56,777 nucleotides of DNA from Gemmataceae bacterium (GCA_020847555.1 JADLBT010000098.1:1-56777); one strand, 5' to 3'. Counted from the stretch's first letter, positions 8,312 through 20,700 are shown. A program made the numbers and translations. The notes: generated from the sequence alone by a model not told the origin.

Positions 8312-8896
8312 ATGAAGCGGTTGTGCGTGTTCTGTGGCTCCAGCGTCGGCGGGCGGGAGGAGTACACGCAACAGACCCGCGAACTCGGCCAGCTGATGGC
8401 GCGGCACGGGATCGGGCTGGTGTTCGGGGCCGGTCACGTCGGACTGATGGGCGTCCTGGCCGACGCCGTCCTGACCGCCGGCGGAGAGGCGATTGGCGTT
8501 ATTCCGCAGGCGCTCGTGGACCGGGAACTCGCGCACGGGCGGCTGACGCACCTGCACGTTGTTGGCACCATGCACCAGCGCAAGGCGCTGATGGCCGACC
8601 TCAGTGACGCCTTCGCCGCCCTTCCGGGCGGCTACGGCACCCTCGACGAACTCTTTGAGATTCTCACCTGGTCCCAGCTCGGCATCCACACGAAACCCGT
8701 CGGGCTGCTCAACGTCAACGGGTTCTTTAACCCCCTGCTCTCGTGGGTGAGCCACGCCGCTTCCGAGGGCTTTATCAGGACGCAACACGCTGAATTGCTG
8801 CATGTTGCGACTGAAGTCGCGACGATGCTTGACGTGCTGATGCGGCACCCGCAGGCACCGGCGGTGACGAAGTGGGCCGACCGCGACGACCGCTGA
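8312..8896 (+). CDS. LOG-family cytokinin-riboside 5'-monophosphate phosphoribohydrolase-like protein (TIGR00730)
   Basis: The 194-residue cytosolic protein belongs to the LOG family, which hydrolyses nucleoside 5'-monophosphates to the base and ribose 5-phosphate. Seen: N-terminal CVFCGSSVG (residues 5-13), a loop GAGHVGLMG (39-47), MHQRKALM (87-94) and the family signature PGGYGTLDE (105-113), followed by EILTWSQLGIHTKPVGLLN. The usual loop is G-G-G-x-x-G-L-M-G; here an Ala and a His replace common residues, while the Arg and Glu of the catalytic motifs are present. Length is normal. In bacteria the physiological substrate is usually unclear and need not be a cytokinin. It is convergent with hisB, about 300 bp away. 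Confidence 0.92.
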   Translation: MKRLCVFCGSSVGGREEYTQQTRELGQLMARHGIGLVFGAGHVGLMGVLADAVLTAGGEAIGVIPQALVDRELAHGRLTHLHVVGTMHQRKALMADLSDAFAALPGGYGTLDELFEILTWSQLGIHTKPVGLLNVNGFFNPLLSWVSHAASEGFIRTQHAELLHVATEVATMLDVLMRHPQAPAVTKWADRDDR

Positions 8897-9193
8897 GACT
8901 CCCCCCTCATTGCATCTCAATTCCCGCCACGGCTCGCCCCATTCGAGGCAAGTCAGGGCATCAGCGCCTTTTCAGGAATTCTGTGAGGCCGAGAAGACAA
9001 AGGACGAAGACACCTGCACCTACGAACTGCAGCGGCACTGCCTTGTTTTAGCAAAGCGGTGCTATCGGCCGTTCAGCCACCTCTCCAGCGGGGGTCGGGT
9101 CGGTCAGGACGACCCTCCCCAGACACTTCCTCACCATACCGGATGGGTCGGCCGCGAGCAGGAGTTTCCTGCCCCCGGTTTGGCCCAGCACCC
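8897..9193. other. Convergent intergenic region between LOG and hisB
   Basis: About 300 bp with no supported coding sequence. It holds the tRNA-Ser 5' half at 9048-9086 on the minus strand. No intrinsic terminator with a U-tract is evident. Confidence 0.6.
9048..9086 (-). pseudogene. tRNA-Ser(GCU) 5' half, remnant ending at the anticodon loop
   Basis: Read on the minus strand from 9086: acceptor 5' strand GGAGAGG, TG, D stem GCT/AGC closing an 11-nt D loop with the GG pair, A26, anticodon stem CCGCT, and loop TTGCTAA with anticodon GCT. This matches serine tRNA through position 38. The next bases are AACAA instead of the AGCGG needed to close the anticodon stem, and no CCTCTCC acceptor partner is found downstream. 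A GGC-AGT-GCC hairpin and a TTCG-containing weak T-arm follow, so it could instead be a decayed full-length copy. It cannot fold as a working tRNA. It lies just beyond the stop of hisB, on the same strand. Confidence 0.5.
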
Positions 9194-9781
9194 TCACAGC
9201 ACCCCCTTTGTCGAAGGGATCCCCTGGCCGCGCGGATCCGGCTCGACCGCTTCCCGGAGGGACCGGGCGGTCGCCTTGAACACCGCCTCGATAATGTGGT
9301 GGGTGTTCCGGCCGTGGTGGCAGACGACGTGCAAAGTGAACGCCCCGGCGGAGGCGACTGCCCGCCAGAATTCCTCCGCCAGCGACGCGCTGAAGTTGCC
9401 GAGCAACTCCGGCGGCACGGCCACGTTCCAGACGCAGAACGGCCGGCCGCTCAGATCGATGGCCGTCGTCACCAGCGTCTCGTCCATCGGCACCGTCGCG
9501 CTGCCGTACCGGCGGATGCCGGCCTTGTCTCCCAGCGCCTGGGCCAGCGCCTTGCCGAGACAGATGCCGACGTCCTCGACCGTGTGGTGGGCGTCCACGT
9601 GCAGGTCGCCGCGAGCCTCCACCGTCAGGTCGAGCAGGCCGTGCCGCGCCAGCAGGGTCAGCATGTGGTCGAAGAACCCTACCCCGGTTTCCAACCGACT
9701 GCGACCCGTCCCGTCGAGGTCGAGGGTCAGGTCGATGCGCGTCTCGGCGGTTTCGCGCTGAATGCGAGCGGTCCGTGGCAT
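9194..9781 (-). CDS. hisB: Imidazoleglycerol-phosphate dehydratase
   Basis: HisB catalyses the manganese-dependent dehydration of imidazole glycerol phosphate to imidazole acetol phosphate in histidine synthesis. The 195-residue monofunctional form is complete from MPRTARIQRETAETRI to STKGVL. Seen: GVGFFDHML, the first metal motif DAHHTVEDVGICLG, and the second metal motif CHHGRNTHHIIEAVFKA. These duplicated His-rich motifs are the hallmark of the fold. The ATG at 9781 is chosen because the family starts at this point; a longer open frame upstream is not conserved. No phosphatase domain is fused and no other his gene is adjacent, so the pathway genes are scattered. It is divergent from ispH across 186 bp. 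A GTATACT sequence on the minus strand near 9864-9870 could be its -10 element. Confidence 0.97.
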   Translation of the reverse strand: MPRTARIQRETAETRIDLTLDLDGTGRSRLETGVGFFDHMLTLLARHGLLDLTVEARGDLHVDAHHTVEDVGICLGKALAQALGDKAGIRRYGSATVPMDETLVTTAIDLSGRPFCVWNVAVPPELLGNFSASLAEEFWRAVASAGAFTLHVVCHHGRNTHHIIEAVFKATARSLREAVEPDPRGQGIPSTKGVL

Positions 9782-9967
9782 CACAACTCCCTGCCGTGGC
9801 GGTCGGGCGACCTCCCGTGTCATCCTGGCGGTTTCCCCAGGAGGCGTCAACCTGCTTGTCGCGGAGTATACCCGGTGATAAAGTTGGTGTTCGCAAGGGG
9901 TCGTCGGACCAACGCGAAGCGCGCGGAGCCGTACAGGCTCCCGCTGAGCCCACGGAAAGGAAGAGCG

Positions 9968-10807
9968 ATGCGAGTTATCCGCGCCGAAGTGCTGGGGATG
10001 TGTTTCGGCGTCCGGGATGCGCTGAAAGTCCTCGACGGCATCGACCGCCCCGAGGAGATCACCATCCACGGCGAACTCGTCCACAACGAGGCCATCCTGT
10101 CTCGCCTCGGCGAGCGCGGGTTTCAGATGGTGGGCGAGAGTGCGCGGCGCGAACTGCCGCTGACCGGCACGGTGCTGATCACCGCCCACGGCGTCAGCGC
10201 GGTCGAACGCCGCCGGTTGGTGGCGGCGGGCAAGCGCCTCGTGGATACGACCTGCCCGCTCGTGACGCGCGCCCATCACGCCGCGCAGAAACTCCAGGCC
10301 GACGGCTACCACGTCCTCGTCATCGGCAAGCGCGGCCACGTCGAGGTGCAGGGCGTCGTCGAGGATCTGCGCAGTTACGACATCGTCCAGTCACCCGACG
10401 AGGTGCGGCGCTACCCGCACCGGCGCCTGGGCATCATGTGCCAGACCACCACTTCCGGGCGGCTTGTGGCGCAGATCCGGGAGGTGGCCGCGGCCCTGAA
10501 CCCCGAGGCGGAGATCCGCTTCCTCGATACCGTCTGCCACCCGACGAAGGACCACCAGAAGGCGCTGGAGGATCTGCTCGGGCAGGCCGACGCGGTCGTT
10601 GTCGTCGGCGGGCGGAACTCGAACAACACGCGCGAACTCGTGGCCCGGTGCCGCGAACGCGACGTGCCGGCGTTCCACATCCAGTGCGCCGCCGACCTGC
10701 GCCCCGAGTGGTTCGCCAGCGTCCGCGTCGTCGGCCTGACGGCCGGCACCTCAACCCTGGACGAGACCATCGAGGACGTTCACCGGACCCTGCTTCGGCT
10801 GGGGTGA
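9968..10807 (+). CDS. ispH: 4-hydroxy-3-methylbut-2-enyl diphosphate reductase
   Basis: IspH (LytB) performs the last step of the MEP isoprenoid pathway, reducing HMBPP to IPP and DMAPP with a [4Fe-4S] cluster. The 279-residue protein starts at MRVIRAEVLGMCFGV. Seen: the three cluster cysteines at C12, C96 (DTTCP) and C190 (DTVCHPT), HGELVHN, ITAHGVS, and the catalytic glutamate E126 in KRGHVEVQG; the usual Pro of GHPE is Val here. SNNTRELV and the C-terminal AGTSTLDETI are also characteristic. It is shorter than the common 300-320 residues. ATG 9968 follows GGAAAGGAAGAG. It is divergent from hisB and ends at a strong hairpin. Confidence 0.96.
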   Translation: MRVIRAEVLGMCFGVRDALKVLDGIDRPEEITIHGELVHNEAILSRLGERGFQMVGESARRELPLTGTVLITAHGVSAVERRRLVAAGKRLVDTTCPLVTRAHHAAQKLQADGYHVLVIGKRGHVEVQGVVEDLRSYDIVQSPDEVRRYPHRRLGIMCQTTTSGRLVAQIREVAAALNPEAEIRFLDTVCHPTKDHQKALEDLLGQADAVVVVGGRNSNNTRELVARCRERDVPAFHIQCAADLRPEWFASVRVVGLTAGTSTLDETIEDVHRTLLRLG

Positions 10808-10812
10808 GCTGA

Positions 10813-10895
10813 AGCGGTTACCTCAGCCGGCGCGATTGCTATTTTCGGAGAAATCGCGCTGACCGCTAGAATCTTGTTGCTTTTTTCATTTTTAA
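10813..10895 (+). terminator. Intrinsic-terminator-like hairpin after ispH
   Basis: The outer arms AGCGGT (10813-10818) and ACCGCT (10862-10867) and the inner arms GCGCGATT and AATCGCGC form a long stem with a 14-nt loop. It starts 6 bp after the ispH stop and is followed by T-rich sequence, including TTTTTTCATTTTT. The U-tract is displaced by about 13 bases, so efficiency is uncertain. Confidence 0.6.
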
Positions 10896-11720
10896 CCTTA
10901 CCATGAGAAGAATTAATGTGTGCCGGGGTACACCATCCCGGCCGGAGTCCTCCGCCGCGCGGAACCGGTGAGGAAATAAAATCTCCCTGAATTCTCCTGG
11001 AAAGCGCATCGAGGCGCCGTCGGAACCGAACCTGACGAAGAGGCCGCATTGAGAGCCCTCCCCTCCCCGACCCCTCGGCACGACGCGCTGCGCAGCCGGT
11101 CCCGGGGTGTCTCTGAGTACCGGCGGACACCCCGCCGACACCCGGCGCGATGCCTGTTCGTGTAACGCGAGGAGGACGCCGACCGCGGTCGCCGGCCGCG
11201 AGTATTAACTTTATCGCCAACGTTCCCCACAGCGATGCGTTCAATCCGTGAGAAGTGAGACGGACCGCACGATGGGTCTTGCCACCTCCTGGCTTCGCAC
11301 TGCCGTTGCGACAGGGAAGAGGTCACGCCTTTACGGCCGGAATAACTTCTCAATCCGGTAAGCCCTCCAGGGTGCCCGGGCCGGAGACTGGGAAGGCTGC
11401 GGTGTTTTTCCTCCTGGCATCGTTTATGATTCGGATGCGCCCTACCACGGCCCGCCGCAGGCCGGGTCCATCTCGTTGAGGTACGGTCCACCAACGCCCG
11501 ACCTCTCGGCGGTCAGGAGAGGGGTCGTTCGCTGTCAGCATCCCTGCCAACCTCCCCGGACGGCGGGAACCATCGCCCCGATCGGACAGTCCAAGCACAA
11601 TGGGGTGCTCGTCTTTATTGTGAAATCATGGCTCGGCCAGTAACGCGGTAGGGAAGAGGCTCCGGACACCCCCGTCCGGCACCGCGCCCGGCCCGCCTAC
11701 GCCCCAGGGAAGCACGCACC
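10896..11720. other. Long intergenic region upstream of the giant gene
   Basis: About 825 bp with no credible gene. The open frames here lack family features and plausible starts. Short hairpins are visible, such as GGTGTC...GACACC near 11105-11130. A TATGAT hexamer at 11425-11430 has no good -35 partner. The length suggests a long leader or regulatory region for the giant surface protein gene. Confidence 0.5.
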
Positions 11721-14700
11721 ATGAAGCGCGATTCGTTTTTCTCCATCCTCGGCAAGGCGTGGCGGAAGCTCCGGTCCCGGCGCGGGCGCCGTCCCCTGGG
11801 AGATTCGATCGGCCCGCGGTTGACCGTCGAGGCTCTGGAAGAGCGGGTGGTCATGTCGGTCCTGCCGCCGGCCGTCGTCAGCAACCAGCAAAGCCTTGGA
11901 ATCGGCGTCGGACCCCAGGTCGCCATCGACCCGCTCAACCCGCAGAAGATCGTGGCCGTCGCCAGCGCCGGCGCTGGGACGGTAATCAACTACTCCACGG
12001 ACGGCGGGTATTCCTGGGGCGCCACCGGGTTCGGGACCCTCGGCATTCCGAACGGGGGCGGGGCCGCGACCGGCAGCCCGAGCGTCAGCTGGTCGCGCGA
12101 GATCGACGTCACCGGCGCGCTCCGCGAGTATTTTTTCGTCGTCACCGCCCAGCACGACGCGGCCAACACGGCCGGGGCGATCGTCCTGACGAAGTGGGAC
12201 TTCACCGGCAACCAGCCCTTCGGCGTCGCCGACACGGACAATAGCACCCTGGGTCCCCTGCTCCATGTTCCGATCTACACCTGGATTGGGGCCGACCCCG
12301 CGTTTCACCCGACCGTGGGCGTCGATAACAACCTGACCACCTACACCGATCCGCAAACCGGGGCGACGCAGACCGACTCGATGGCGACCCTCGTCCCGCG
12401 GCCGCGGGACATCCCCGGTTCGCTCGCCCAGGTTCCCAAGGCCGTGTATGTGGCCTGGAACGTCCAAATGACGGGCGCGAGCAGTCCACTCCGGGTGGCC
12501 GCGTCCGACGACGGCGGCTTCACCTTCACCACCCACCAGTTCGTCGCGGACACTGGCAACGGCGGCCCGGTGCAGAGCACGCCGCAGATCAGCTTCATGC
12601 AGGGGACGGTAGACAACCGCATCCCGGGCGGCCAGCTGACCTTCGCGTGGAGCGAGGGGGCAGGCATCTGGATTGACGGCAGCCAGCCCGACGGCGGGGC
12701 GCCGTTCCAGCCGGTGGCGTCCGCGCAGATCTTCAACAGTGGCGAACTCTCGCTCGACCCATTCGCCATCATTCCCCCCAACGGGCCTTCTCCGGGGCGC
12801 ATCCGCGACGCGATCCACGGCGGCACCAACCCCGACCTGCAGCGGGACACCACGTTCGAGCTGCCGGTCAACATCACCGACCCCAACTTCGACTTCCTGC
12901 GCGACCTGGACGTCACCATCAGCGTCCTGCACCCGCACCTGAACCAGCTGCGAATCGAGCTGATTTCTCCGGACGGCGTGTCGGTCCCGCTGCTGTTCAA
13001 CAAGACCAACCAGGCCGGGGTCAACGCCACAACGCCGGACATACGAGGCGTACCGGACAACGTCGGCCCCAACAGCGGCCTGGCGAACGTCCCTCCAATC
13101 ACCCCTCCCGCCAACCCGAACTATGCGAGCCTGGGCTCGATCAGCGGCTCCAACATCGGTAACAGCAGCGTCGGCACGGTGTTCGACGACGACGCGGCCC
13201 GCACGCTCTTTAATGTCGCCGGCACGCCGTACGTCTCCCACTTCCGGCCGGAAGGCGGCTTGCTGAGCGTCTTCAACGGCCGCACGCCGGCCGAACTCAA
13301 CGGCACCTGGCAGCTGCGGATCGTCGATTTCCGCAACGACCGGCTTGGGCCGAACGCCACCGCCGGGGAGCTGTACCAGTTCCTGCGGGCGTGGCAGCTC
13401 AACTTCACCGCCCAGATCAGCACGACCGGTTTCGGCAACGACAGCGGCACCGGAGCCTTGACCGTCGGCACCTCGGCCACCGACATCTTCCCGACCCGGC
13501 CGGCCGTCTCGCCGACCGTCGGCATTCAGCCGGGGCCGTCGTTCGTGATCGACAATACGCTCGGGTCGTTCAGCCCGTTCCAGGGCCGTATGTACGTCGC
13601 CTACACCGGACCCGGGACGAACAGCCTCCTGGCCGACGACACCGACGTCTTCGTCAGGTTCTCGGACGACGGCGGCAACACCTGGTCGCGCGCCGTCCGC
13701 GTCAACGACGACTCGATCAACGACCACTTCTCCGAGGGGACGCGGCCGCAGTTCCTCCCCGCCCTCGCCATCGACCCGACGACCGGCACGCTCGTCATCA
13801 TGTACTACGATGCCCGCTGGGACGCCTCCCGGGCGCGCCCGGCGACGTTCATCCAGACCAGCATCGACGGCGGCCTGACGTGGAGCCCCGCCACGTTCCT
13901 CAACAAGCCGAAGACGGCGATCGACGCGATCACCGGCCAGGAAGTGTTCATCGAGCCGATCCCGAACAACCTGCCGCAGGCCGGCGCCAACGGGTTCGGC
14001 AACCACCAGGGACTCGCCGTCTACAACGGCCGCGTTATTCCCATCTGGTCCGGCAACGAGAACGCTGGCGGGGCTGCGCTGTGGACCGCCGACACGACGA
14101 TCGCCGCCGGCCCGCGCGTCGTCAACGGCGACATGGGACCGGTCGTCCAGGACGGCTCCACGTCCACGTATAACACCACCTTCACGGCCGACGGCACGCG
14201 CCAGCTCGACGGCTTCGTCATCGAATTCGACCGCTTCATTGATCCCTCGACGCTCGGCACCAACGACATCTCGCTCATTTACCGGGCTCCGAACACCCCG
14301 ACCAGCCAGCCCGGGACGAACCTCAGCTCCGCGCTCACCGGCCTGGTCCCGCTCGAACTCGATCCGACCCCGACGCCGTACACCGTCTCCGTCAGCGACG
14401 CGATCACGGGAGAGACGGCCGGCACAGTCACGTTCCGCGTTTTCCTGAACGTCCCGCCCCCGGCCGGGCAAACGTTCTCGGTCGATTACACCACCGCCAG
14501 CGTCACCGCCGTGGACGGCGTCGATTACACCCTGTCGATCGGGACGGTCACGTTCAACCCCGGAGAAACCGAGAAGTCCATCGTCGTCCCGATCCTGGAC
14601 GATGCGACCGTGGACGGCACCCGCACGTTTGTCGTCAACCTGAGCAACCCCTTCGCGACCAACCCGATCACCCTCGCCGGGCTGCCGACCACGCTGAACA

Positions 14701-17700
14701 TCCTCCGCGGCCAGGGTACTGCCATCCTCATCGATGACGAGACCGTCCAGAGCGACACCCGGCCGACTGTCCACATCGGCAACGGCGCCGTCCGCGAGGG
14801 GAACAACGGCCAGACCGACATGACGTTTACCGTCGTCCTGTCCCGGCCGACGTTCCAGGACGTGACGCTCACCTACACCACCACCGACGGGACGGCGACC
14901 GGCGGGACCGACTACCGCATCATGACCGGGACGGTCACCATCCTGGCCGGCCAGACGACGGCGACGATCGCTGTGCCGGTGTTCGGCGACACCACATTCG
15001 AGATTACCGAGTCGTTCTTCGTCACGCTCGGTACGCCGCCTCTCGGGATCAACCCGGGCCGCATGCAGGGGACCGGATTCATCCTCGACGACGACAGCGT
15101 CTTCCCGGTCAACGTCTCTCTCGGCGACGCGATCGTGCGCGAGGCGGACGGGGCCACGGCCCTGGTTCCGGTGTTCCTGTCGGCGCCGCAGACGACGGCC
15201 GTGCTCGTCCGCTACACGACCGGCAACGGCAGCGCGACCGGCGGCGACGACTTCACCGCCAACACCGACGGCCTGGTGTTCATCCCGGCCGGCCAGATGG
15301 TCGCGTTCATCTCCGTCCCCATCACCAACGATACCCTGGCCGAGGGGAACGAGACGTTCACCGTCACGCTGTTCGCGGCATCGGGCGGCATGCACATCGG
15401 TCGTGGGGCGGCCACCGTCCTGATCGCCGACGACGAGCAGGTGCCCGCGATTTCCGTTGGCGATGTCACCATCCAGGAGGGGGACGCCGGGACCGTCAAT
15501 GCGACGTTCACGGTGTACCTGTCGGCCGCGTCGTCCCAGTCGATCACGGTCCAGTACCAGACCGCCGACGACTCGGCGGTCAGCAGCGGCGCGAGCCCGG
15601 ACTACAACACCCTCGGGCTGACCACACTGACGTTCGCACCCGGCGAGACCGCCAAGTCCGTCACCGTCAAGGTGAACGGCGACCAGCTCGCCGAGGGGAA
15701 CGAGCAGTTCTTCCTCAACCTAAGCAACCCGATCGGGGCCATCGTCGCCCGCCCGCAGGGCGTCGGCACGATCGTCGATGACGACGACCTGGCCCTGTCA
15801 ATCGGCGATGTCACGGTCCAGGAAGGGACCGGCGCCGGCACGACGACGCTGACGTTCACCGCCTACCTGAACGCGGCCGCTCAGCGGGCCGTGGCGGTGA
15901 ACGTCGCCACGTCCAACGTAACCGGCATCCCGCCCGTTGGCGGGCCGGGGTTCGCGACCGCCGGAGTGGACTACGTCGCCAACGCCATCACGCTGAACTT
16001 CGCACCGGGCGTCGTCAGCCAGACGTTCACCGTCACCGTCAACCGCGACGCGGCGCTGGAGCCCAACGAGATCCTGTTTGCCACCCTGAGCAACCCGGTC
16101 GGCGCTCGCATCCTGCGCGGCCAGGCCGTCGGCACGATCGTGGACGACGACACCCTGCCGACCGTCACCATCGGCGACGCCATCGTCCGCGAGGGGAACG
16201 CCGGCACAACGAACGTCGATATCCCGGTCTACCTGTCGTTCCCGGTCCTGAACAATGTCGATATCAGCTACCAGACGTTCAACGACACGGCCGTCAGCGG
16301 CACCGCCACCCCTGACTACGTCGCGGCGAACTCGATCTTCACGTTCCTGCCCGGCACCACCACCGGGGTGATCACTCTCCAGGTCCAGGGCGATTTCCTC
16401 ATCGAGAGCGCGACCTCGGCCCTGGAGCGCTTCCGCGTCCAGCTGACGGGCGTATCGACCAACGCCATCCTGTCCGCAACCAAGGACAGCGGGTACGTCA
16501 CCATCGTCGATAACGACGTCCGCATCTCCATCGGCGACGTCTCCGAGTACGAGGGGAATGCGGGGACGACGACCCTCCAGTTCCCCGTCTACCTCAACAG
16601 CCCGGCCGACCGCGTGGTGACCGCGACCGTGACCTCGACGCTCGGCACGGTGGTGGACACCACGGTCACGTTCCAGCCCGGGGAGGTGTTCAAGCGGGTG
16701 CGTATCCAGTTCCCGACCGACACCAGCGCCGGAACGAACGTGCCGTTCACGGTCAGCCTCAGCAACGTCGTCGGTGCGGACCCCACAGACACCGGAGCCA
16801 CCGGCACCGCCAGCCGCCTGCAGGCCAACGGCCTGATCGTGGACGACGACACCACCGGCTCGACGATCGTGACCCTCGGAGATGCGGTCGCGGATCCGGC
16901 CAACGGTATCCCCCAGTTCGAGGGGAGCGTCGGCACCACGCCGTTCCTCATCCCGGTGTTCCTGACGGCCAACACGGCCGCCGCCCTCACGCTGAACTAC
17001 ACCTCCGGCTTCGGCAGCGGCTCCGTCACCATCCCGGCCAACTCGCGGACGGCAAACATCCAGATCGACGTCCCGACCGACACGGTAATGGATACGAACC
17101 GGCAGTTCTTCGTGACGCTGGCGCCCGCCGCCGGAGTGACGTTCCGGCGGCAGTCGGTGAGCGCGCTGATCATCGACGACGACGGCCTGGCCATCGCCGT
17201 CGGCGACCCGTCGGTCGTGGAGGGGAACGCCGGGACAACGACGATGGTCTTCCCGGTCGTGGCGTCCAACCCGACGTACCAGTATTTCAACTTCCCGAGC
17301 CCGCCGGTCAACAACCCGCCGGTGACGGCGACCTACTCGACGTCGAACCTGACGGCGTCGCTGGCCGATTACGTCGCGGCGGTCCTGCAGGGGTTCACCT
17401 TCCCGACCAGCAGCCTGGCCGTGCCCGTCACCCAGACGACGATCGACATCCCGGTCACGGTCGATAACCTCAATGAGGGCAACGAGCAGTTCCAGCTCGA
17501 CCTGACCGGCCTCTCCGGCGCCGCCGACACTCCGGGGAGCCGGCTGACCGGCGTCGCCACCATTGTCGATGACGACGACCTCGGGCTGACCATCGGCGAC
17601 GTCACCCTCCTCGAGGGCGATGCCGGCACGACCACCGCCACGTTCCAGATCTTCCTCAGCGCGGCCGCCAACCGTCCGGTGACCGTGTTCTACCGAACCG

Positions 17701-20700
17701 CGGACTTCACCGCGGTCGCCCCCACGGACTACACCGCCGTCAATTCCAGCGTTACGTTCGCGGCCGGCGAGACGATCAAGACGGTCAGCGTTCTGGTCAA
17801 CGGGAACACGACGCGACAGCCGAACCGGCAGTTCGCCGTCAACCTCACCCGGTCGGACGAGGCCGGCATCCACGACGCGCAGGGTGTCGCGACCATCATC
17901 GACAACGACGCCGTCCCCGCCGTCAGCGTCGGCGACGCGACGACCATCGAGGGTAACAGCGGCACGACGGCCGTCCAGATCCCGGTCTACCTGTCCTTCC
18001 CATCGCCAACGGCCGTCGTGGTGAACTACACGTTCGCCAACGGCACGGCGACCGGAGGGACGGATTACGACGCGACCGCCGGAGCGGTGACGTTCGCTCC
18101 GGGGGAGACGGTCAAGTTCATCTCGGTGCCGGTGAACGGCGATACCACCGCGGAGGGCAACGAACACTTCTTCGTCGATATCACCGCCAACTTCTCCCCG
18201 TCCGGCCCGCGCACGCCGGTCGTCGCCCGGGCGCGCGGCCAGGTGACGATCGTCGAGGACGACACCGTCCCAGCGCTGTCCATCGGCAACGCGGCGGTCC
18301 GCGAGGCCGACAGCGGGGTGCGGACCGTGACGTTCACGGTGTACCTGTCGGCCCCGGTCGCCCACACGGTTACCGTCCAGTACGCGACCGCCGACGGGAC
18401 GGCGACGAGCGCCGGCGTGAACCCGGACTACCTCGCCACCGCTGGCACCCTCACGTTCGCCCCCGGTGAGACGGCCCAGACGGTTACTGTCACGATCGAC
18501 GGCGACGCCACGATGGAAGGGGATGAAACGTTCTTCGTCAATTTGAGCGCGGCAGCCGGCGCCAACATCGCCCAGCCGCAGGGCGTCGGCACCATCGCCG
18601 ACGACGATACGCCGTTCGGCGCCAAGAAGTTCCAGGTGAACCTGACACCGCAGAGCGCGACCGGGACGTACAGCTACGCGATCGGCCCCCGCGTCCGGGA
18701 GCGCATCCGGTCCGCCCCGAGCGCCAACCTGTCGCCCACCGCGCTGCCCCCAATCGAGGCGATCGACGTCCCGACCGTCCGGGTCAACGACGTCACCGTG
18801 GTCGAGGGCGCGTCCGGCACGACCACGGTGACGTTCACCGCCACCCTGTCGTTCCCATCCATCCAGCGAATCACCGTCGAGTACACGACTGCCGACGGGA
18901 CGGCGACGGCGGGACAGGACTACGTCGGGGTAGGTCCTACGCCTGGGCTGCTCGTGTTCGAGGCCGGCGAGACGGTCAAGACCGTCACCATCACGGTCAA
19001 CGGCGACACGACGGTCGAGGGGAACGAGACGTTCTTCCTCAACCTGAGTAACCCGAACGGGGCGATCATCGACCGCGACCGGAGCCGGCCGGCGAACCAG
19101 CAGGGCCGCGCGACCATCATCGATGACGACTTCGCGGCACCGACCGGGTCCGCGGTCAGCCTCGGCGATGTTACCGTCAAGGAGCAGATCGGCACGACGC
19201 CGACCGCCACGTTCACCGTCACCCGGACCGGCGACACCTCCGCGCCGGCCGCCGTCCACTACACCGTAACGGACGGGACTGCCCGGGCCGGGATCGACTA
19301 CGTTTCCGCCAACGGCCTGACGGTCAGCGACGCCGTCGTCCTCGAGGGCACCGCGCCCGGCACCGTCACCGTCACCTTCACCGTCTACATGACCCACGTC
19401 ATGTCGCGCCCGGTTTCCGTGAACTACTTCACGTCGGACGGCAGCGCGGAAAGCGGTCTGCCGATCGACAACGATTTCGTGCCAGGGTCCGGGACGATCA
19501 CGTTCGCCCCGGGCGAGACGGTCAAGACGGTCACTGTCACGGTGAACAACGACACCCTCCAGGAAGGAAACGAGATTTTCTTCCTCAACCTCATCAACCC
19601 CCAGGGCGGGGTGAACCTGCTTCAGCGGCCCAGTAACCCGCTCCTCGCCCCCGGGCAGGGCCAGGCGACCATCCTCGACGACGACTTCCCAAGCGCGGCG
19701 GCCGCGAACCCGGCGTTCCACGTCAGCGACCCGAGCTTCCACCGCGGCGTGGGCGCGGGTACGGTCACGTTCCGCATCTACCGCACCGGCCCGCTGAGCG
19801 GCACCCAGACCGTTAACTACCAGACCGTGAACGATACCGCCCTCGCCGGGATCGACTACGTCGCTGTCAGCAGCTCGGTCACGTTCAACCCGGGCGAAAC
19901 CTTCAAGGATCTCCCGGCGGTGACGATTCTCGAGGATCGCCAGTTTACCGGGAACCGCCGGTTCTTCCTCCAGGTGACGAACCCGCCGGCCGGCGTCGGC
20001 GTCGGCAAGGATGTCGGCACCGCGACCCTCATCGGCGTCCCGGGCGTTGCCTTCGCGGCTGGCGAGACGACGAAGACGATCACCATTCAGCTGCTGGACG
20101 ACGGTAGCCCGGACGGGAACGAGGACTTCCTCGTCACCCTGCTGAACCCGTCCGGAACGACCCTGGCCAAGAGCCAGGGCAAGGCCGTCACCATCGACGC
20201 TCAGGGCGTGCTCTACCGGCCGGAGGACTACAAGGTCAACATCCCGCTCAGCGGTACGACGACCTCGTCGTTCAACATCACCAACGTCCCGGACGGCGAG
20301 GTGCTCCGCGACCTGACGGTGTTCCTGACGATCAACCACCCGGCTGTCGAGGATCTGCTCGTCGAACTGATCGCGCCGAACGGCGCGGTTGTCATCCTGT
20401 CGGCGGGGAACTCGACCGGCGCGAACTTCCTGAACACGGTCTTCGACGATCGGGCCGCGCTGCCGATCGGCGGCCGTGTCGCGGGCGACCTGAAGGTCCA
20501 GGCGCCGTTCCGCGGCAGCTTCAAGCCGGACACGTACCTCGGCCTCCTGAACGGGATCGACCCGAACGGTACGTGGACGCTGCGCGTGACGAATTTCGGC
20601 GGGGCCGGCACCCTCGTGGACTGGGGGCTGAACCTCCAGACCGGGGTGGCAGTGACCGCCGGCGCCTCCGGTAACTTCATGGACCAGAACCAGAACGGGC

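Noticed and set aside
11255..11479. Possible small gene (74 codons) upstream of the giant gene
   Set aside because: No ribosome binding site, no family resemblance, Arg/Pro-rich as expected by chance.
11697..15395. Minus-strand open frame of 1,232 codons
   Set aside because: Same explanation: shadow of the Calx-beta/BNR coding sequence.
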